The notes under the pieces are model-generated. The model made no database searches. It saw nothing but the letters and a program-made list of their open reading frames with translations, and was not told where the DNA came from. From Streptomyces canus 299MFChir4.1 (lineage in GTDB: Bacteria; Actinomycetota; Actinomycetes; Streptomycetales; Streptomycetaceae), in contig NZ_KB911586.1 in NCBI RefSeq assembly GCF_000383615.1, positions 379,924-443,923 of the forward strand: a stretch of DNA of 64,000 bases, read 5' to 3'. Both the position numbers and the translations under genes were made by a program. The number at the start of each line of letters is the position of its first letter. Position 1 is the first letter of the stretch. Of the stretch, positions 1 through 7,389 are shown one piece after another.

Positions 1-345
1 CGACCTGCTGGCGTTCACCGCGTTCCCGCGTGAGATCTGGCGGCAGATCTGGTCGAACAACCCGCAGGAACGGCTGAACAAGGAAATCCGCCGCCGCACC
101 GACGTGGTCGGCATCTTCCCCGACCGCACCGCCCTCATCCGGCTCGTCGGCGCGGTCCTGGCCGAGCAGAACGACGAGTGGACCGAAGCCCGCCGCTACA
201 TGGGCCTCGACCTGCTCGCCAAGGCCCGCCTCCACCCGATCGAGTCAGAAAACGACGACACCGTCGTGCCCACCGAACTCACCGCATAGCCTCAAAGAAG
301 AGATCACCGAGTGGCCGTCGATACACCACTCCCGCGGACGTGACC
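1..345 (+). mobile_element. Right end of an IS256-type insertion sequence (cut by window edge)
   Basis: The stretch holds the C-terminal part of a mutator-type transposase followed by about 55 bases of non-coding DNA that I take as the right terminal region (around 322-345). The left end lies outside the window, so the inverted repeats cannot be paired and the exact right boundary is uncertain, somewhere between about 345 and 390. The element appears to have landed in the 3' part of the gene read leftwards from 707. Confidence 0.6.
2..289 (+). CDS. IS256 family transposase, C-terminal fragment
   Basis: The first 95 visible residues ([19 protein letters not shown], then [14 protein letters not shown]) are the highly conserved C-terminal part of mutator/IS256 DDE transposases, including the segment that carries the last catalytic acidic region of the family. 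The N-terminal two thirds lie before base 1. The protein ends normally at 289 with no frameshift in view, so the copy may be intact. It moves its own element by cut-and-paste or copy-out chemistry. It is the only mobility gene on this flank of the CBASS island. Confidence 0.85.
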   Translation, partial: DLLAFTAFPREIWRQIWSNNPQERLNKEIRRRTDVVGIFPDRTALIRLVGAVLAEQNDEWTEARRYMGLDLLAKARLHPIESENDDTVVPTELTA

Positions 346-707
346 CCCCGTGTGACGGTCTGAGCGTGGATAACAGCTGTTCGCTGGACGAGGGTGTGTT
401 CCAGGCCAGCGTCCCACCGTTGGAACTCCGCTACCTCAACCCAGCTCTCTCCCCGCACAAGCCGAAGCGGGCCAGGAGTGTCGAGGTCCGAGACCATGTG
501 GCTGCGCAGCTTCTTCTTGAGCTTCTCGGCGATCTCAAAGCTGGTTTTCTCCTGGTCGCGACCGGTCAGGTCGAGTCCACTGCCGGCCACCCCAAGTTTG
601 AGTGCGGACTTGACGCGGGGGTCGAGCCGGACTCCGTTGTCATCGATGACCTCGCCGACGAGCCGCTCGGACCAGTAGACGTACCTGCCTACGGGCTTGG
701 GCAACAC
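279..707 (-). pseudogene. Conserved hypothetical protein truncated by the IS element
   Basis: Translation starts at GTG 707 behind a strong ribosome site (GAGGAGG about 6 bases upstream on the minus strand) and opens with a beta-strand-like stretch (PVGRYVYWSERLVGEVIDD). About 105 residues look native (EKTSFEIAEKLKKKLRSHMV, then GESWVEVAEFQRWD). After about base 390 the frame runs through IS DNA and gives low-complexity residues before stopping at 279, so the natural C-terminus is gone. The N-terminus vaguely recalls short actinobacterial DUF7019-type proteins, but I cannot assign a function. It sits next to defence genes and may once have belonged to the island. Confidence 0.5.
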
Positions 708-850
708 TGACCTCCTCGGAGATCGGGCCCAGCCTTCGGGAAGTCAGGGCCGCGGGTATGGGGAAGCGCACAGTCACTGGTGCCGGACTCACGACTCCCT
801 ACGGCCGAGGGCACTCCTATGAGGGCTGGCCGCGGGAGGTGGTACTGCGG

Positions 851-1876
851 TTACGCAGCTGACGCTGTTCCGATGCTCTCTATGATCTGCGGGGGTAGGA
901 CGGCTCGCGCAAGGCTGCTCTCAGGAGAAGCGAGGTAGTCCAGGAGCCGTGTTGGCTGCTCCGGTCGGCCGAGGGGGACGGGTTCCACGCGGCGCCACCC
1001 CCTGGCGGACGCCGCCTTGACAGCCGTCAGGTAGGTGCCGTCGCTGATGCGGCCCAGTGTCCGTGCGCGCATCAGCAAGGCGGCGAGGGACACTTGCCAG
1101 AACCGCTTAAGTTCGAACAAGGTCGACCAGTCGACCGTGGTGGGCAACTGGTCGTGGATGTCGTCGGCAGGCATCAAGAAAGCTGCCGCGAACTGATGTG
1201 CCTGGGTCTCGACCTCTTTGACACCCCAGATCTGCTCACCGTGCATCACCAGGTGGGCGAGCTCGTGCGTGGCGTCGAACCGGGATCGAGCGCGGTCGTT
1301 CTTGTCGGTGCCCAAAACGACGACCGGGTGGTCGGCGAAGGGCAGGGAGAAGGCATCAACGTCCGCACTGTCCAGGGGAAGACGGATCACGGCAACTCCG
1401 TGCGCTTCCAGAAGCTCGACGACATTGGGAACCGGGCCCCGTGATACTCCCCACATGGCCCGAACCCTGGCCGCGGTCTGCTCGATCTCGGCTGCTGGAG
1501 CCTCAAGCCCACTCACCGGAATCATCGGCACATCACCCGCACAGAATCGTTGCGCGGCCGAGGCCCGGACGGCGAGGTCGTGGGCAACGTGAGCGATTGC
1601 CCGGGCACGGCGACGGTCGACTACCGATGTCCTGCGCAGCGACCGGAAGAAGCCCTCATGACTCTCGACCATCGCCTCATGAAAGAACCCGGCGGGCACC
1701 ATGAGGATCTTGGCCAGAATTCCGACCGTCTCCGGGCTTGGGCGCGCCGAACCGCTCTCGAACTGGCTGATCGCGGCAGGCGTGAGCCCTGCCTCTCGAG
1801 CCAGCTGCGCCTGGCTTAGCCCGGCCAACTCGCGGGCTGTTCGAAGTCGAGTGCGCTCGAACGCCTGCGTGTTCAT
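851..1876 (-). CDS. XRE HTH + ImmA/IrrE zinc metallopeptidase fusion, likely CBASS switch (CapH-CapP-like)
   Basis: Residues about 8-60 form a Cro/CI-type HTH (LAGLSQAQLAREAGLTPAAI). Residues about 110-240 form an ImmA/IrrE (DUF955) domain with the zinc site HELAH at 204-208 and a probable third ligand Glu at about 223, before FAAAFLMP. I chose the start at ATG 1876; a longer in-frame start at 1915 adds only 13 poorly conserved residues. The gene is divergent from the patatin-CD-NTase-E2 operon. In known CBASS loci two separate proteins, repressor CapH and peptidase CapP, hold the operon off until single-stranded DNA triggers cleavage of CapH. Here both activities sit in one chain, which suggests self-cleavage. 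Its role as the CBASS regulator is inferred from position and domains. Confidence 0.8.
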   Translation of the reverse strand: MNTQAFERTRLRTARELAGLSQAQLAREAGLTPAAISQFESGSARPSPETVGILAKILMVPAGFFHEAMVESHEGFFRSLRRTSVVDRRRARAIAHVAHDLAVRASAAQRFCAGDVPMIPVSGLEAPAAEIEQTAARVRAMWGVSRGPVPNVVELLEAHGVAVIRLPLDSADVDAFSLPFADHPVVVLGTDKNDRARSRFDATHELAHLVMHGEQIWGVKEVETQAHQFAAAFLMPADDIHDQLPTTVDWSTLFELKRFWQVSLAALLMRARTLGRISDGTYLTAVKAASARGWRRVEPVPLGRPEQPTRLLDYLASPESSLARAVLPPQIIESIGTASAA

Positions 1877-1981
1877 CTCTCCCCTTGCTTGCCCTTGCCT
1901 GATCTTGGTCCCCACATATTGGCGGATCGTGAAAGCCGCGCACGCCTCCGGGGGGCGCCACGGGCATAAGCACTACGATCT

Positions 1982-2031
1982 GAGTGTAGAAGGCCGCGCG
2001 GAAAACAGTGCCGTGATATTAAGTACACTCG
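1982..2031 (+). promoter_or_regulatory. Candidate CBASS promoter/operator, nearly leaderless
   Basis: A -10-like GATATT at 2015-2020 lies 11 bases before the patatin ATG at 2032, which would give an mRNA with almost no leader. An inverted pair GAGTGTA (1982-1988) and TACACTC (2024-2030) brackets this -10 region, as expected for an operator bound by the divergent HTH regulator. The -35 is not convincing. Confidence 0.35.
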
Positions 2032-3042
2032 ATGGTGGAGATCCGGCCCGCCGGGCCGGATCTTCTGTGGGCTGCAGCGCTGGGGGCGGTTGAACTGACA
2101 GAGCGTTTCCAGATCTTGGCCTTGGATGGCGGAGGTTTTCGAGGCATGTTCTCCGCGGCGGTCCTGACCCGCTTGGAGGAGGATCTCGGCACTCGGATCG
2201 TCGATCACTTCGACCTGATCGCAGGCACCTCGACGGGTGGCATCATCGCGCTGGGTCTCGGCCTCGGGCTGTCCCCCCGGGAGATCCTCACCTTCTACAC
2301 GGAGCACGGCCCGCGGATCTTCCGAGATCGCAGCCGGATGCGCGGTATCCGGCACCTGATGCGGGCGAAGTACGGCTCCGAGCCGCTGGCCGCAGCGCTC
2401 ACCGAGGTGTTCGGCGACCGAACCTTCGGTGAGAGCACCAAGCGGCTCGTGATCACCTCGTACAACATCGCCGCCGATGACGTCTACCTCTTCCGGACCC
2501 CGCACCTGCCCACCCTGAAACGGGACTGGCGCGAGAAGGCCGTGAACGTCGCACTCGCCACCTCCGCCGCGCCGACCTACCTGCCCGGGATGCCGCTGGA
2601 CGGCGCGCGGCTCATCGACGGCGGGGTGTGGGCGAACAACCCGACCATGGTCGCGCTGACCGAGGCGGTGGGGCCGCTCTCCGTTCCACACAAGTCGATC
2701 CGGGTGTTCAGCCTCGGAACCACGATGGACGTTCGCAGCCGCCATCGCCGTCTTGATCGCGGCGGTCTGCTGCCCTGGGCCAGCGACGCGGTGGAGGTGC
2801 TCATGCGGGCACAAAGCGAGAGCGCCGCCAAGCAGGTGAAGCACTTCGTCGGGAAGTCCAACGTGCTCCGCCTCAATCCGACGGTGCCGACCGGCGCCGT
2901 CGTGCTGGACAAGGTCAACACCGAGACCCTCTACGGACTCGCCGGCCACGTCAGTCGCGACGCCTCGCCAACTGTCCACCGCATGTTCTGCGATCACCGT
3001 GCCCCGGTGTTCGTTCCGTACTACCCCGCAAGTGAGGAATGA
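2032..3042 (+). CDS. capV: Patatin-like phospholipase, CBASS effector (CapV-like)
   Basis: The protein has the three patatin signatures. The oxyanion box is DGGGFRG at about 32-38, the nucleophile Ser67 sits in GTSTGG, and the dyad Asp196 sits in DGGVWANNP. At 336 residues it matches CapV effectors. In CBASS such enzymes bind the cyclic nucleotide made by the neighbouring CD-NTase and then degrade membrane phospholipids, killing the infected cell. The start at ATG 2032 is supported only by the short-leader promoter; there is no clear ribosome site. The stop overlaps the GTG start of the CD-NTase by 11 bases, so the two are translationally coupled. The effector role is inferred from family and context. 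Confidence 0.85.
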   Translation: MVEIRPAGPDLLWAAALGAVELTERFQILALDGGGFRGMFSAAVLTRLEEDLGTRIVDHFDLIAGTSTGGIIALGLGLGLSPREILTFYTEHGPRIFRDRSRMRGIRHLMRAKYGSEPLAAALTEVFGDRTFGESTKRLVITSYNIAADDVYLFRTPHLPTLKRDWREKAVNVALATSAAPTYLPGMPLDGARLIDGGVWANNPTMVALTEAVGPLSVPHKSIRVFSLGTTMDVRSRHRRLDRGGLLPWASDAVEVLMRAQSESAAKQVKHFVGKSNVLRLNPTVPTGAVVLDKVNTETLYGLAGHVSRDASPTVHRMFCDHRAPVFVPYYPASEE

Positions 3043-4180
3043 CGTGGACTCGCTCGATCAAATGCTGTCGATGCTGCTCGACGGCGCTGTGGAGGTGCTC
3101 GACATCTCCCCCGACCTGTATGACAACGCCGTCGGACGCTACGAGGAGGTCGGAACCTGGCTCGCCGAGCACGGCAGCCCGGGGTGGCAGATCTACCCCC
3201 AGGGCTCCTTCCGTCTGGGTACTGTCGTCCGCCCTGGCACGCCCAGCGGCGAGTACGACATCGACCTGGTCTGCTGGCTGCCGTTGCACCACGAGAGCAC
3301 GACGCAAGAGAAGCTCAAGCAGCGAGTCGGCGACCAGTTGACCGCCTACAGTCAGTGGAAGCAGGAACAGGGCGACACCGACGGCCCAGAGACCCTCGAA
3401 CCCCGTCGTCGCTGCTGGACCCTGGGGTATCCGGGCTTCCACCTTGACGTCCTGCCCGCCATCCCGGACCAGGACCACCAGCCCACCGGCATCCGCCTGA
3501 CGGACAAGGACCTCTGGGAATGGCAACGCAGTAACCCCATCGGATACGCGGACTGGTTCCGGCAGCGCTCAGAACTGTCCCTTCAGATCCTGGACAAGCG
3601 GCACGCCAGCGTCGCGGACGTCCCGACCTGGCCGGTCCGCAGCCCGCTGCAGCGCGTCGTGCAGATCCTAAAATGGCACTGCATGATCAAGTTCGCGGAG
3701 GACTCCGACAACCGCCCCCCGTCCATCCTCATCACCACGCTCGCCGGACATGCCTACTCCGGCGAGGAGGATCTGTTCACCGCTGTGCGCAGCGTGCTGG
3801 ACAACATGACGGGCTTCATCGAGAAGCGCGACGGCAAGTGGTGGGTGCCCAACCCGGCACATGAGGAAGAGAACTTCACCGACAAGTGGAACGAGTACCC
3901 CGAGCGGCGGAGAGCTTTCCACGCCTGGTTCGACGAGATCGCCACGACCGTCACCGAACTCGCCGGCATGGAAGGTAAGGGCCTGCCCGCCGTCTTTGAC
4001 CGCCTCGTCAAATCCTTCCAACACGACCCCATGCTCCGGTCCTACGAGCGCTACGCCGCCCGTATGGGGAGTGCCACCAACCATCGGATGGGTGCCACAG
4101 GACTGCTATCTGCGTCCGCGACCGGGCCCCGCAAGCGGGAGCACACCTTCCATGGCCAGCATTCCCACCCGCGCGATTAA
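3032..4180 (+). CDS. CD-NTase (cyclic oligonucleotide synthase) of CBASS
   Basis: The GTG start at 3032 gives 382 residues. A complete nucleotidyltransferase active site is visible: GSFRLG at 58-63, Asp76 and Asp78 in EYDIDLVC, and a third Asp139 in FHLDVLP. This is the SMODS/CD-NTase pattern. The enzyme is expected to make a cyclic di- or oligonucleotide from NTPs on phage infection, and that product activates the upstream patatin. I cannot tell which nucleotide is made. The C-terminus is a flexible tail (REHTFHGQHSHPRD). In type II systems the CD-NTase C-terminus is joined to a target by the Cap2 machinery, so this tail is worth attention. The 3' end overlaps the E2 gene by 29 bases. Confidence 0.88.
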   Translation: MRNDVDSLDQMLSMLLDGAVEVLDISPDLYDNAVGRYEEVGTWLAEHGSPGWQIYPQGSFRLGTVVRPGTPSGEYDIDLVCWLPLHHESTTQEKLKQRVGDQLTAYSQWKQEQGDTDGPETLEPRRRCWTLGYPGFHLDVLPAIPDQDHQPTGIRLTDKDLWEWQRSNPIGYADWFRQRSELSLQILDKRHASVADVPTWPVRSPLQRVVQILKWHCMIKFAEDSDNRPPSILITTLAGHAYSGEEDLFTAVRSVLDNMTGFIEKRDGKWWVPNPAHEEENFTDKWNEYPERRRAFHAWFDEIATTVTELAGMEGKGLPAVFDRLVKSFQHDPMLRSYERYAARMGSATNHRMGATGLLSASATGPRKREHTFHGQHSHPRD

Positions 4181-4571
4181 CCTCGGCCTCCAGCTGGCCT
4201 CTATCAGGGCCGTCCTTCCCGAGGCACAGGGAACCGTGCGTGGTGGCGAACTCGCCTGCACGGTCGCCCTGCAACCCACCCCCGCCAGCCAGTGCTACAC
4301 GGTGCGGATCGCCTACCGGCACCGGCATCGACCGCGCGTAACGGTTATCGACCCGCCCTTGACTCTGCATCCACGAGCCACGGCCCTGCCGCACGTCTAT
4401 CCTGGGGGCGACCTCTGCCTGCACCTGCCGGGGGAGTGGAAGGAGCACATGCTCCTGTCACACACGATCCTGCCGTGGGCCTCGGAGTGGCTCCTGCACT
4501 ACGAACTGTGGCGGGTCACGGGGCGCTGGGCTGGCAGCGGACACGACTACGCGGTGCCACGGGCCCAATAG
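4152..4571 (+). CDS. Stand-alone prokaryotic E2-like protein of type II-short CBASS
   Basis: This 139-residue protein has the short bacterial E2 core. The HVYPGGDLCLHLPGEW motif at 81-96 carries the likely catalytic Cys89 and the HxxP-like His81, followed by ILPWASEWLLHYELW. No E1 adenylation domain and no JAB protease gene is present before the tRNA, so the locus matches type II-short CBASS, which has only the E2 part of Cap2. Family knowledge suggests it conjugates or binds the CD-NTase C-terminus to tune its activity. The ATG at 4152 lies 29 bases inside the CD-NTase gene, so translation is coupled. A function outside ubiquitin-like chemistry is possible but less likely. Confidence 0.8.
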   Translation: MASIPTRAINLGLQLASIRAVLPEAQGTVRGGELACTVALQPTPASQCYTVRIAYRHRHRPRVTVIDPPLTLHPRATALPHVYPGGDLCLHLPGEWKEHMLLSHTILPWASEWLLHYELWRVTGRWAGSGHDYAVPRAQ

Positions 4572-4669
4572 GAAGCGCAAGGGAGGGGGTGATGTTGACC
4601 CCTCACTGCGTGGTGAGCGCTGACCGTACACCTGATCTTGCGGCCCGGCCGTTCGGGAGCGGGATTTCG

Positions 4670-4770
4670 AACTCGGCTCCCAAATGGCTCCCAAAACGGC
4701 CCCCGGAACCACTCAGGGGCCCGACCCGCTAAGCGGATCAGGCCCCTGACCTGGTACTTCACTGTCGGGG
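4670..4770. other. Candidate island attachment region at the tRNA-Pro 3' end
   Basis: The accessory DNA ends against the 3' end of the tRNA-Pro gene, a common integration target for actinomycete elements. A short direct repeat GGCTCCCA-AAT-GGCTCCCA occurs at about 4676-4694. No integrase and no second tRNA fragment is visible in the window, so this is only a positional inference. Confidence 0.3.
4713..4749 (-). terminator. Hairpin downstream of tRNA-Pro
   Basis: Nine bases TCAGGGGCC (4713-4721) pair perfectly with GGCCCCTGA (4741-4749), with a further inner stem. It lies 16 bases past the tRNA 3' end and probably ends that transcript. Confidence 0.6.
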
Positions 4771-4838
4771 TGGCGGGATTTGAACCCACGACCTCTTCGT
4801 CCCGAACGAAGCGCGCTGCCAAGCTGCGCTACACCCCG
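4765..4838 (-). tRNA. tRNA-Pro (CGG)
   Basis: Read on the minus strand the 74 bases fold as a complete cloverleaf. The acceptor CGGGGTG pairs with CACCCCG, discriminator A. The anticodon stem CTTCG/CGAAG encloses the loop TTCGGGA with anticodon CGG (complement of 4802-4804). The T arm has GGTTCAAATCC. CCA is not encoded. The 3' half borders the CBASS island. Confidence 0.97.
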
Positions 4839-4872
4839 ATTGTCGCTGCTCGTCGCGGCGACGTCGTTTACT

Positions 4873-5658
4873 TTAGCCCACCGGTGGCTGGAGACGAAAT
4901 CCGGTTTTGGCGCGGTGGCGGGTGGGGTTCGGGCGGACGTGGTCGAGGGCGACCAGGAGGATCGCGAGGGCGTAGAAGGAGAGGCCGAGGAGGAGGGCGT
5001 TGCCGAGGACGTTCTTGTAGCCGTGAAGGTCGACGTCCAGGAAGGGGTAGAGGTAGCGGCCCGGTGTGCCCGGGGGGATCAGTTCGCCCCGGGTGAAGGA
5101 GAACAGCAGGTACGCCAGGGGGTAGAGCAGCCACGTCGCCGCCTGGCGCAGGTGCAGGCGGCCGGGGGGTGTCAGCAGGAGCCAGTCCGCCAGGGCCGCC
5201 GCGGGGATCGCCGTGTGCAGGAGATGGGCGGTCACCGCGTGCCAGCCCGTCGGGTGCGCCGCCTCGCCGGTCAGGAGGAAGGGACTCGCCGCGTTCGCCA
5301 GCAGCACGTGGTGGACCAGGGCCGTGATCGTGACGTACAGGAGAGCCGCGCCCGTCAGAGCGGACGGGAGGGGGCGGCGGGCGGTCCAGGCCCTGCGCGC
5401 CGACAGCAGGAGCACCATCGTCAGCAGGATCGTGCTCTGGACCGAGAAATAGCTCAGGGTGCGGACGGTGCTGCCCAGGAGCAGTTCGACGGTCACTGTC
5501 CCCGCGGCCACCAGGGCCACCAGCACCCGGTAGGCGGCGGTCACGGGATGGCGTACGGGAGCCACCACCGCCGTGGCGGGGACGGGCGAGGGCAGGAATG
5601 CGGGCATGCCCGGGAGGGCGGGGAGGTCCGGGATGTCCCTCGGTATTGGCGCGGTCAT
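4873..5658 (-). CDS. Pr6Pr-type integral membrane protein
   Basis: The 261-residue protein has about six hydrophobic helices starting after an N-terminal Pro-rich stretch (first helix about 40-60, YRVLVALVAAGTVTVELLL). Conserved features of the actinobacterial Pr6Pr/FAR-17a-like family are visible: a helix with YFSVQST, a histidine pair in TALVHH, and YLLFSFTRGE, then PFLDV near the C-terminus. No enzymatic role is established. It is a stand-alone gene just 5' of the tRNA and starts the core chromosome on this side. Confidence 0.75.
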   Translation of the reverse strand: MTAPIPRDIPDLPALPGMPAFLPSPVPATAVVAPVRHPVTAAYRVLVALVAAGTVTVELLLGSTVRTLSYFSVQSTILLTMVLLLSARRAWTARRPLPSALTGAALLYVTITALVHHVLLANAASPFLLTGEAAHPTGWHAVTAHLLHTAIPAAALADWLLLTPPGRLHLRQAATWLLYPLAYLLFSFTRGELIPPGTPGRYLYPFLDVDLHGYKNVLGNALLLGLSFYALAILLVALDHVRPNPTRHRAKTGFRLQPPVG

Positions 5659-5750
5659 GCCTTCACGGTAGGCATATCAGGCAAAAGGGGCGATACGGGC
5701 GAGCCGTGTGAGTGAGCGCTTCAACACGCCCCAACGCTTCCCGCGCCCTC

Positions 5751-6677
5751 CTACTCCCTGCCCACCAGCGTCAGCAAGGTCACCTCCGGCGGGCACGCGA
5801 ACCGCACCGGCGTGTAGCGGCTGGTGCCGCAGCCCGCCGACACGTGCAGGTACGACGTCCTGCCCTCCGCCGTGTGCCGGGACAGACCCTTCACCCGGTC
5901 GGTGTCCAGGTCGCAGTTCGTGACGAAGGCGCCGTAGAAGGGGAGACAGAGCTGGCCGCCGTGGGTGTGGCCGGCCAGGATCAAGGGGTAGTCGTCGGCC
6001 GCGAACGCGTCCAGGACGCGCAGGTACGGCGCGTGCACGACGCCCATCGAGAAGTCCGCCGCGCTCGACGGGCCGCCGGCCACCTCGGCGTAACGGTCCC
6101 GCTTGATGTGCGGGTCGTCCAGGCCGGTCAGCTCGACCGACACGCCCTCGATCTTCAGCATGCCCCGAGTGTTGGTGAGGTTCTGCCAGCCCGCCGCGTC
6201 GAAGCCGTCCCGCAGGTTCTCCCACGGGTTGTGGGTGACCCCTACGGCGGGGGCGTTGCCGTTCAGGCCGTGGCGGCCCTGGGCCTTCTCGTACAGGTAG
6301 CGGGCGGGGTTACGGAACGTGGGGCCGTAGTAGTCGTTGGAGCCGAAGACGTACGCGCCCGGGAACTCCATCAGCGGGCCCAGCGCGTCCAGGACCTCCG
6401 GGACGCCCTCCGGGTCCGAGAGGTTGTCGCCCGTGTTGATCACGAAGTCGGGGCGCAGGCCCGCCAGTGAACGCAGCCATCGCTGCTTCTTGCGCTGGCC
6501 GCCGACCATGTGGATGTCGGAGACCTGGAGCACCCGCAAGGGGCGCATGCCGGGCGGCAGGACGGGGACCGTCACTCGTCGCAGCCGGAAGGAACGGGCT
6601 TCGAAACCCGCCGAGTAGACGAGACCGGCGGCGCCAACCGCCGCGATTCCCAGGGGAACTCCGTATCGCGAGCGCAT
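5751..6677 (-). CDS. Membrane-anchored metallophosphoesterase
   Basis: The 308-residue protein begins with one hydrophobic segment (GVPLGIAAVGAAGLVYSAGF) and then shows the calcineurin-like metal-binding blocks: SDIHMVGG, NTGDNL, FGSNDYYG and LAGHTHGGQ, in order. The set is complete, so it should be an active two-metal phosphoesterase, anchored facing outwards or as a lipid-linked substrate hydrolase of the YkuE type. The ATG at 6677 has GGAGGC a few bases upstream. The 133-base gap to the divergent YqeY gene carries both promoters. Confidence 0.85.
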   Translation of the reverse strand: MRSRYGVPLGIAAVGAAGLVYSAGFEARSFRLRRVTVPVLPPGMRPLRVLQVSDIHMVGGQRKKQRWLRSLAGLRPDFVINTGDNLSDPEGVPEVLDALGPLMEFPGAYVFGSNDYYGPTFRNPARYLYEKAQGRHGLNGNAPAVGVTHNPWENLRDGFDAAGWQNLTNTRGMLKIEGVSVELTGLDDPHIKRDRYAEVAGGPSSAADFSMGVVHAPYLRVLDAFAADDYPLILAGHTHGGQLCLPFYGAFVTNCDLDTDRVKGLSRHTAEGRTSYLHVSAGCGTSRYTPVRFACPPEVTLLTLVGRE

Positions 6678-6797
6678 GCCTCCATCGTGTCAGATCCCGA
6701 GCACCTCCTTGACCGGGCGCCCGCCGTCCCGTAACGCCCGCCCCCACCCCACTGAGCTCCGTCGTTAATGCACGGGCACCCCGCCCCCCACACCTGC

Positions 6798-6810
6798 GAC
6801 AATCACCCCC
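6798..6810 (+). promoter_or_regulatory. Candidate -10 for a leaderless yqeY mRNA
   Basis: GACAAT at 6798-6803 is seven bases before the ATG at 6811, and no ribosome site is visible between them. This spacing would start the mRNA at the start codon, which is frequent in Streptomyces. Confidence 0.4.
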
Positions 6811-7275
6811 ATGACCACGCTCAAGTCGAAGCTGCAGGAAGACCTCAACGCCGCGATCAAGGGGCGCGACGAGCTGCGCTCCTCGACGCTCCGGATGACG
6901 CTCGCCGCGATCACCAATGAGGAGGTCGCGGGCAAGGAGAAGCGTGAGCTCTCCGATGCCGAGGTGCTGAAGGTGATCACCAAGGAGGCGAAGAAGCGCC
7001 GCGAGGCCGCGGACGCCTTCGCTCAGGGTGGTCGTGCCGAGTCCGCCGAGCGGGAGAAGGCGGAGGGCGCGGTTCTCGCCGAGTACCTGCCCCAGCAGCT
7101 CAGCGACGAGGAGCTGAACGACATCGTCGCCCAGGCCGTCCAGGAGGCGAAGGCGGCCGGTGCCGAGGGGCCGCGGGCCATGGGCGCCGTGATGAAGATC
7201 GTGAACCCGAAGGTGGCCGGCCTGGCCGAGGGCGGCCGCGTCGCCGCCGCGGTGAAGAAGAACCTGGCCGGCTGA
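6811..7275 (+). CDS. GatB/YqeY domain protein
   Basis: The 154-residue protein is the free-standing form of the YqeY/GatB tail domain. It begins MTTLKSKLQEDLNAAIKGRD, continues RSSTLRMTLAAITNEEVAGK, and has the ALAEYLPQQLS-like stretch at about 90-100. In GatB the domain contacts tRNA; the role of the stand-alone protein is unknown, though tRNA amidotransferase-like RNA binding has been proposed. It is convergent with the PBP gene, separated by a repeat and a shared terminator. Confidence 0.88.
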   Translation: MTTLKSKLQEDLNAAIKGRDELRSSTLRMTLAAITNEEVAGKEKRELSDAEVLKVITKEAKKRREAADAFAQGGRAESAEREKAEGAVLAEYLPQQLSDEELNDIVAQAVQEAKAAGAEGPRAMGAVMKIVNPKVAGLAEGGRVAAAVKKNLAG

Positions 7276-7281
7276 GAACAG

Positions 7282-7326
7282 CAGCCGACAGCCGTACAGC
7301 CGACAGTCGTACAACCGACAGTCGTA
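7282..7326 (+). repeat. Three tandem 15-bp repeats
   Basis: Units CAGCCGACAGCCGTA, CAGCCGACAGTCGTA and CAACCGACAGTCGTA follow each other without gaps just after the yqeY stop codon. They differ at one or two positions. Confidence 0.85.
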
Positions 7327-7327
7327 C

Positions 7328-7366
7328 GAGAGCCCGGTCCCGCGTGTTCAGCGGGGCCGGGCTCTC
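7328..7366. terminator. Bidirectional terminator between yqeY and the PBP gene
   Basis: GAGAGCCCGGTCCCGC (7328-7343) pairs with GCGGGGCCGGGCTCTC (7351-7366) with one G-T wobble and a seven-base loop. It lies between convergent genes. Confidence 0.75.
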
Positions 7367-7389
7367 ATCCGTACGCAGGCCTGCGGGCG

